The notes under the pieces: model-generated
Told to the model about the DNA's origin: nothing
What the model saw: the letters and a program-made list of their open reading frames with translations, nothing else
Databases searched by the model: none
Shown: piece after piece, positions 16,701-20,954 of the stretch
Position numbering within the stretch: position 1 is the first letter of the stretch
Layout: every line of letters starts with the position of its first letter
Program-made: the position numbers and the translations under genes
Assembly (NCBI GenBank): GCA_024220525.1
Contig: JAMYWO010000067.1
Coordinates: 59,636-80,589 of the forward strand
DNA length: 20,954 nucleotides
Direction of reading: 5' to 3'
Source: Cochliopodium minus
Taxonomy: Eukaryota > Discosea > Himatismenida > Cochliopodiidae

Positions 16701-19374
16701 ATGGAAAGTACCCAAGAATCCTGATTTTTAAAAAAATTATTAACTCGATACAAAAGAAGTTTATTATTTTTTAATTTATAAATATTTAAATTTTTTTTAA
16801 ATAGTTTTTAAATTTTAAATTTTATTTTTTATTTTTTAAATTTTAAATTTTATTTTTATTTATGTCTTGTTTTTTTATTTTTTTATTTTTTTATTTTGTT
16901 TTTTGTTTTTTGTTTTTTGTTTTTTATTTTTTATTTTTTATTTTTTATTTTTTATTTTTTTATTTCATTTTTTTATTTTTTTATTTTTTTAATTTATTTT
17001 TTTAATTTATTTTTTATTTTTTATTTTTTATTTTTTATTTTTTATTTTTTATTTTTTATTTTTTATTTTTTATTTTTTATTTGTAATTTCAAAATTTTTT
17101 ATTTATTTTATTGTTCTTTATTTAGCTCTAATTTTTTTTACTCTGATTGCATTAGCTGTAAAAGTGAGTACATGTTCTTCGCTTTGATTTCTTGGGTTGA
17201 CCAAAATAAGATTGTTCGGATCTGGGAGAAAATTAATGAATTAAAATTAAAATAAACACTAAAAAACTATGTAAATCAAGAAAAAGTAATACCATCTTTT
17301 TTCTGTTGTATTTCTTTGTCAGTAGCTGCACTGTACCTTTTGAAAAAAAGAAAAAAAATTTTTTATTTTTTATTTGTTATTTTTTATTTGTTATTTCAAA
17401 AGTTTTTTAAAATTTAAATATTTTTATATTTTTCAATTTTTTTTTTTTTTCGAATAGTCGAATTCCAAATGGGGAAAATAAAAATGAAGAAGAGTTTTAC
17501 CACTTGAGAACTTGTAAAACAGTGAAATTTTTCAAAGAAGGCTTTTTTTAAAAAAATAAAATAAAATAAAATATGAAATAAAATTAATTGAAAAATTGTT
17601 TTTTTTTTTTTGAAATTTTTTTTTTTTGGAAGTTTACCTTCGTAATGACCAACATATCGTTAAACAGAAAGAGATATACGAAGACCTGTTTATGGACGTC
17701 GTTGTTCAAATAAGTCTCGTGATTCTCCCTCAGCAATCTCCTGTTCTCCTCTTGCAAGCCCAGATCCTTATCCTTAATCTTTCCAGAGCAATTTGGACGA
17801 GACAAAGATTTGCAATGAGCGTGGACGTGAAAGTTGCAGTTTTTACAAAAGAGAGCGTTGATTTTCTCCTCTATTTGCTTTTTGCAGCAGATGCAGGTCA
17901 TTGACTTTTTCGTTTTGGTGTGCTTCCATTCGTGCTCGATTTTGTCGGAGTTGATTCCGATTTGGATCGATTCTCTTAGTTGCGAAATCTCTCCTGATCT
18001 GTTATAATAGAAATCAAATGTTTTTTTTTTTAAAAAAATAAAATGAATGTATAATAAATGTAAAAACAAAATAAAAGCAAGAGATACATAAAATTAATCA
18101 GATAATCAAATAAATTTTTAAATGACAAATAAATCATTAGAAATAAATTTGAAATAAAATTAAAAAACAAAATTAATAAAAATTGCTAATAAATTCTTTA
18201 AATGTAATAAACATAATTAGTAAAATAAAGATTAAAATATTAACTTTTTGAGCGTGTCCAAACGACTGACCGACTGTCTCTCTTCGTGCTTATTTATTTC
18301 AATGCAAAACTCATTGACCTTGTCAGCCAACTCTGATATTATTTTGTAGTCGCTCGAGATTTCTTGGTATTCTTTGAGCATTGTTCTCAACATGATCAAG
18401 TATCGTGGTACCTTTTTTTTTTTCAGTAAATTATAGTTTTTTAAAAAATTTTTAAAAAAAACTTTTTTACTCTTTGAATGGGCAATACAGCATAAGACAG
18501 ATAACCTATTTAAATTTTCAAAAGAAAACCATTAAATACTATAAATGATGCTTATTTATTTGCATACATATTATTCTTGAATAAAAATCATTTGATCAAA
18601 AATATAAACAGATCTCGCAATTTGATTTGGTATAATCTGTTTATAATAAATTTTTTGACTCAATGAATAAAATGGGCAAAAAATCTTCAATATTTTAAAA
18701 TACGAATACATTCGAAAGTCAAAAAATTTTTTTTTTTCTCTCACCTATTTCTCCCGAATTGTTATTGTTGCCCGCTTTCTCAAAGAATTGATTGAAGTTC
18801 TTATTCTTCTTCAAGATATTCATGTTATTCGATATACTCGCATGGAATTCCACATATTTCTTGTATATGGGTAATGATGATTTCAACTTTTAAATTAAGG
18901 TTTATGTATGTTTGAATTTAAAATATATTTTATATTTTTTAACGATGAATTTATATATTTTACAAATGATCTCAGATTCTTATCCAATAATTGTGGTGTT
19001 AAATCTACTTCTTTATTGAAATCGTTATCCAGGCTCTTATTGAAAATAGTGTGTAATTTATGGACCTGTTCCAAAGGTCCAAACAACATCTCTAATTCCT
19101 TATCATTCAGAATATTCGATTCCTTCAGTGCCACTTTATAATCCTTCATAATTATGATGTTGTTAATGATAAAATATTGAAATTTTTAAATTGGAAGATA
19201 TGGTAAATTATTTGAATCGACTTATCCAACAAAATTAATATATGCTTGATTCCATTTGAAGTATATCTCATATTTAAAAGATATTTTTTTTACTTTTATG
19301 AAATCACTCAGAGATTTTATATAGACATTTTCTGTTGTAAGGAATTCCTTCTTGATCATCTTTAATGTATCCAT
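13738..19374 (-). CDS. Rho guanine-nucleotide exchange factor, DH-C1-PH with C-terminal B-box
   Basis: Eighteen exons, all in phase, 820 residues: 19374-19294, 19143-18964, 18886-18745, 18505-18471, 18411-18245, 17998-17638, 17541-17501, 17336-17293, 17221-17142, 16720-16602, 16478-16375, 16279-16200, 16075-15929, 15599-15461, 14990-14846, 14602-14422, 14263-13993, 13883-13738. The DH domain (about 1-200) has FLTTENVYIKSL, MLFGPLEQVHKLH and the signature LPIQRVPRYLIMLRTMLKEY, so it should load GTP onto Rho/Rac GTPases. A C1 zinc finger (His224, Cys237, 240, 253, 256, His261, Cys264, 272; exact C1 spacing) sits before the PH domain (about 288-392: VYLFLFNDMLVITK, then DSWVLSIQKAI). Residues 479-573 look like a ubiquitin-fold/Ras-association module (weak). 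A Ser-rich, then Lys/Glu-rich region leads to a B-box finger (779-815). The C1 lacks the Gln-Gly typical of diacylglycerol binding. Exon 13 onward is the least certain part. Confidence 0.85.
14264..14421 (+). repeat. T-rich intron tract
   Basis: Intron 16 of the RhoGEF. The + strand is made of T runs spaced by A and TATA (TTTTTTATATTTT-like), so the transcript is A-rich here. It has open frames rich in Lys-Asn on the coding strand that must not be read as protein. Confidence 0.6.
14991..15460 (+). repeat. A-rich intron tract
   Basis: Intron 14 of the RhoGEF, 470 nt and the longest in the gene. The + strand is nearly all AAAATAAAAATTAAA-type sequence, so the transcript is U-rich. Two stretches (about 15117-15200 and 15272-15370) repeat the same order of words, including AAATAAAGAAAATAATTAAAT and ATGAAAATTGAATAAAAAAT, consistent with an internal duplication of roughly 150 bp. 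No gene content. Confidence 0.6.
15600..15928 (+). repeat. T-rich intron tract
   Basis: Intron 13 of the RhoGEF. The + strand is T-rich, giving an A-rich transcript. A block TTAATAGGTCTTTTTTTATT and its near copy TTAATAGATTTTTTATTTAT lie about 45 bp apart, again a small tandem duplication. Opposite in strand composition to the neighbouring intron 14. Confidence 0.6.
16741..17095 (+). repeat. TTTTTTG/TTTTTTA heptamer satellite in intron 9
   Basis: From about 16895 a run of four or five TTTTTTG units changes into a long series of TTTTTTA units, then, after an irregular middle part, into another uninterrupted TTTTTTA series (about 17015-17080). It lies inside the 421-nt intron 9 of the RhoGEF. 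It is a simple satellite prone to slippage and to assembly error. Confidence 0.8.
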
Positions 19375-19596
19375 TTTGTATCTTGTCAATAAATAATGAA
19401 TTCTCTCTTTTTTATTTTTGAAAAAAATGGATAAACTGAAAATTAAAAAATCGAACTCGGGAATTATTGAATTTTATTGACACATGGAAAATCAAGATAT
19501 CTCAAACAGCATTTTATTTAAATTTTATTAACTGGTAAAAAGTAGTTTTTATAATGTAAGCTCTATTATGATAATTTATTTTAAATTAAAAAAAAG
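19375..19596. promoter_or_regulatory. Bidirectional promoter region
   Basis: 222 bp between the divergent starts of the RhoGEF (-) and the ubiquitin-like gene (+). A+T rich, with no protein motif. Both promoters must lie here. I cannot single out a core element against the background composition. Confidence 0.45.
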
Positions 19597-19917
19597 ATGA
19601 AGATCACTATATTAACCTTGACGAACAGAAAAATAGAATTAAATTTGAAGCCATCCAATACCATAGAAGATTTAAAGGGTAAAACAATAATATTTATCTT
19701 GATATTTTAGATAATCTGTTTGTTTATCCCAGATCAGATACTGGATATCGAATCTATTCCTCATGATCAACAGAATTATCTTTTTGGAGCAGTATCATGG
19801 GCATCCATCAAGGATACTGATTCCCGTAAAGATTTTTTGGATCCCAACAAGACTTTATCAGTGCTCAAAATAACCGAAGGGACAACCTTAACACTCATAT
19901 GTACTGCAAGAAATTAA
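19597..19917 (+). CDS. Small ubiquitin-like protein without C-terminal Gly-Gly
   Basis: Exon 1 is 19597-19678 and exon 2 is 19733-19917, joined in phase 1 across a 54-nt intron; 88 residues. The fold is plain by comparison with ubiquitin: MKITILTLTNRKIELNLKPS and TIEDLK as the first two strands and the start of the helix, then DQILDIESIPHDQQNYLFGA where ubiquitin has KIQDKEGIPPDQQRLIFAG, then LSVLKITEGTTLTLICTARN where ubiquitin has [21 protein letters not shown]. It has an insertion of about ten residues after the fourth strand (WASIKDTDSRKDFLD) and ends ARN with no Gly-Gly, so it should not be conjugated. It probably acts as a free-standing ubiquitin-fold binder. The intron splits the helix, as in many UBL genes. 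Confidence 0.8.
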
Positions 19918-20060
19918 AAACTTGTCTTTTAAAAATTAAAGCTTCATAACATATTTAACTCAAAATTATTAAATCCTTCTATTGAGAAAAAAAAGGTTTA
20001 AAATACAAGTTTAATTTAAATACATTTTTCTCCACTTTTCATTTCTCTATTAATTGATCC

Positions 20061-20954
20061 TTAATTCGTATTATCAGATTGATTCATCTTATACAAACTA
20101 ACAGAAGTGTTGCCCCCTCCAAAATTTTCTTGAAAGTCTTCATAATCGTTGCTGTCCTCAGACTTTGTTTTGGGTTTTAGTGTGAAGACAAACACCCAAC
20201 AAACCAAATTTACTAGCTGGACGGTGTTGTAAATGGTGAATATTCCCATGTAAATGCTGGGGTTATTTTGTGTCTCGTGAATGAGTGTCAGAAAAGCGGT
20301 GATGAGTGCGATAATACCAAAAATTAAAACCACAAAAATGTAAAAAATCAATTTTTTGTATCTTGAAAGAAAAAAACAAAAAATTAAATTAAAAAAAATT
20401 ATTTTAATTAAAAAAAAATATTATAAAAAAATTTAGATGTTCATAAATTTTCTGTTTTTACCTTTTTGAATCGCTTTCTTTCTTGTCATTGTTAAATTTT
20501 CCAAAATTAGACAATCTGTACAAAAGATAAATAATCGCATAGATGAAGTAAAGGATAATGACTGTTTCAATACCATTTGTAACTCCCAATAAAACATGTC
20601 CTTTTAAAAATTAAAAAAATTTAAACAAAAAGTAACAATATTAAAAATAAAAAATAAACCCAATTTTTCAGTTAAATTGTATGTTAATCCGAAGCCTACA
20701 TAACATTGACCCACTGTAATATAAAGCACCAAAAATATAATGGAAATTGCTGAATGTAATCTTTGTAACAATTTTTTTTTTTCCCCCATCTTAACTAAAA
20801 CCTTTAAAGTCAAACAAAATGAACAAATAAAAAAAAATATTGATTAGAAATATATTAAATAACAAAATAAAAAAATTTCTACTCTATTGATATTTGCTGA
20901 GAAAACCAAGAAAGCAACAGCAATAGAGGAGCCGAAGTAAATGGTACTGACAAT
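20061..20954 (-). CDS. Multi-pass membrane protein, C-terminal part
   Basis: Exons 20954-20883 (cut by the window edge), 20801-20660, 20600-20462 and 20361-20061 join in phase and give the last 217 residues. Five hydrophobic segments are visible: TIYFGSSIAVAFLVFSA, AISIIFLVLYITVGQCYVGF, GIETVIILYFIYAIIYLLY, IFYIFVVLIFGIIALITAFL, IYNTVQLVNLVCWVFVF. A hydrophilic, acidic Asn/Ser-rich tail of about 45 residues follows. With more of the protein upstream, a seven-helix receptor-like protein is possible; the spacing and the cytosolic tail recall TOM1/GPR137-like or other 7TM families, but I find no diagnostic motif. Converges with the ubiquitin-like gene, 143 bp away. Confidence 0.7.

Noticed and set aside
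16890-17090. CRISPR-like regular repeat
   Set aside because: Simple heptamer satellite with no spacers, in a eukaryotic intron.
16896-17255. Phe-rich + strand frame of 119 codons
   Set aside because: Covers the TTTTTTA satellite and the antisense of a RhoGEF PH exon.
1-20954. Transposons or virus-like elements
   Set aside because: No transposase, reverse transcriptase, integrase or capsid motif and no terminal repeats were seen on either strand.
1-20954. Reassigned genetic code, suggested by the stop at the finger cysteine of the TRIM-like gene
   Set aside because: TGA ends the heme lyase at its expected C terminus and TAA ends most other genes; reading through in the TRIM-like gene meets further stops at once.

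Overview
The window looks like nuclear DNA of a free-living unicellular eukaryote. It is strongly A+T rich and uses the standard code: TAA stops most frames, and TGA ends the cytochrome c heme lyase. Genes are cut by many short GT-AG introns (38 to about 640 nt, most under 130) with donors mostly of the GTAAAA type. Proteins carry Asn- and His-rich low complexity. A System III heme lyase implies respiring mitochondria. This fits an amoebozoan-like or obazoan protist, but the sequence does not settle the lineage. I see no rRNA or tRNA gene, no transposon and no virus-like element.

Layout, left to right. (1) 1-1222, +: the 3' end of a FAD-dependent sarcosine/amino-acid oxidase, after a long T-rich intron. 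(2) 1335-2359, -: a TRIM-like protein (degenerate RING, TRAF-type zinc finger, coiled coil, SPRY) with a frame break or very short intron. (3) 2452-3539, +: holocytochrome c synthase in three exons, divergent from gene 2. (4) 3599-5566, -: a 655-residue Arg/Glu-rich repeat protein. (5) 5993-6541, -: Mediator subunit MED31, two exons. (6) 6620-8042, -: a tail-anchored protein with an NT-type C2 domain and a coiled coil. (7) 8105-10584, -: an 11-exon secreted/membrane protein with a CAP (SCP)-like domain, including 16- and 19-nt exons. (8) 10585-11493: a graveyard of LRR-gene and CAP-gene fragments. (9) 11494-13146, -: a 520-residue leucine-rich-repeat protein. (10) 13147-13737: diverged tandem repeats. 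(11) 13738-19374, -: an 18-exon Rho guanine-nucleotide exchange factor, DH-C1-PH-(ubiquitin-like?)-B-box, 820 residues. (12) 19597-19917, +: a small ubiquitin-like protein without a C-terminal Gly-Gly. (13) 20061-20954, -: the C-terminal part of a multi-pass membrane protein.

The genes do not form one pathway. They cover heme attachment, transcription, Rho signalling, membrane tethering and cell-surface functions. Spacing is very tight: 62 and 78 bp between same-strand neighbours, and 59 to 143 bp between convergent ones. The most informative structures are the eroded duplication of a CAP-LRR gene pair, the unusual order of domains in the RhoGEF, and the alternating A-rich and T-rich introns around several of its exons.

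All multi-exon models were built by hand from splice sites, reading phase and family motifs. Every junction keeps the frame, except the break discussed in the TRIM-like gene. No alignment or database search was run.
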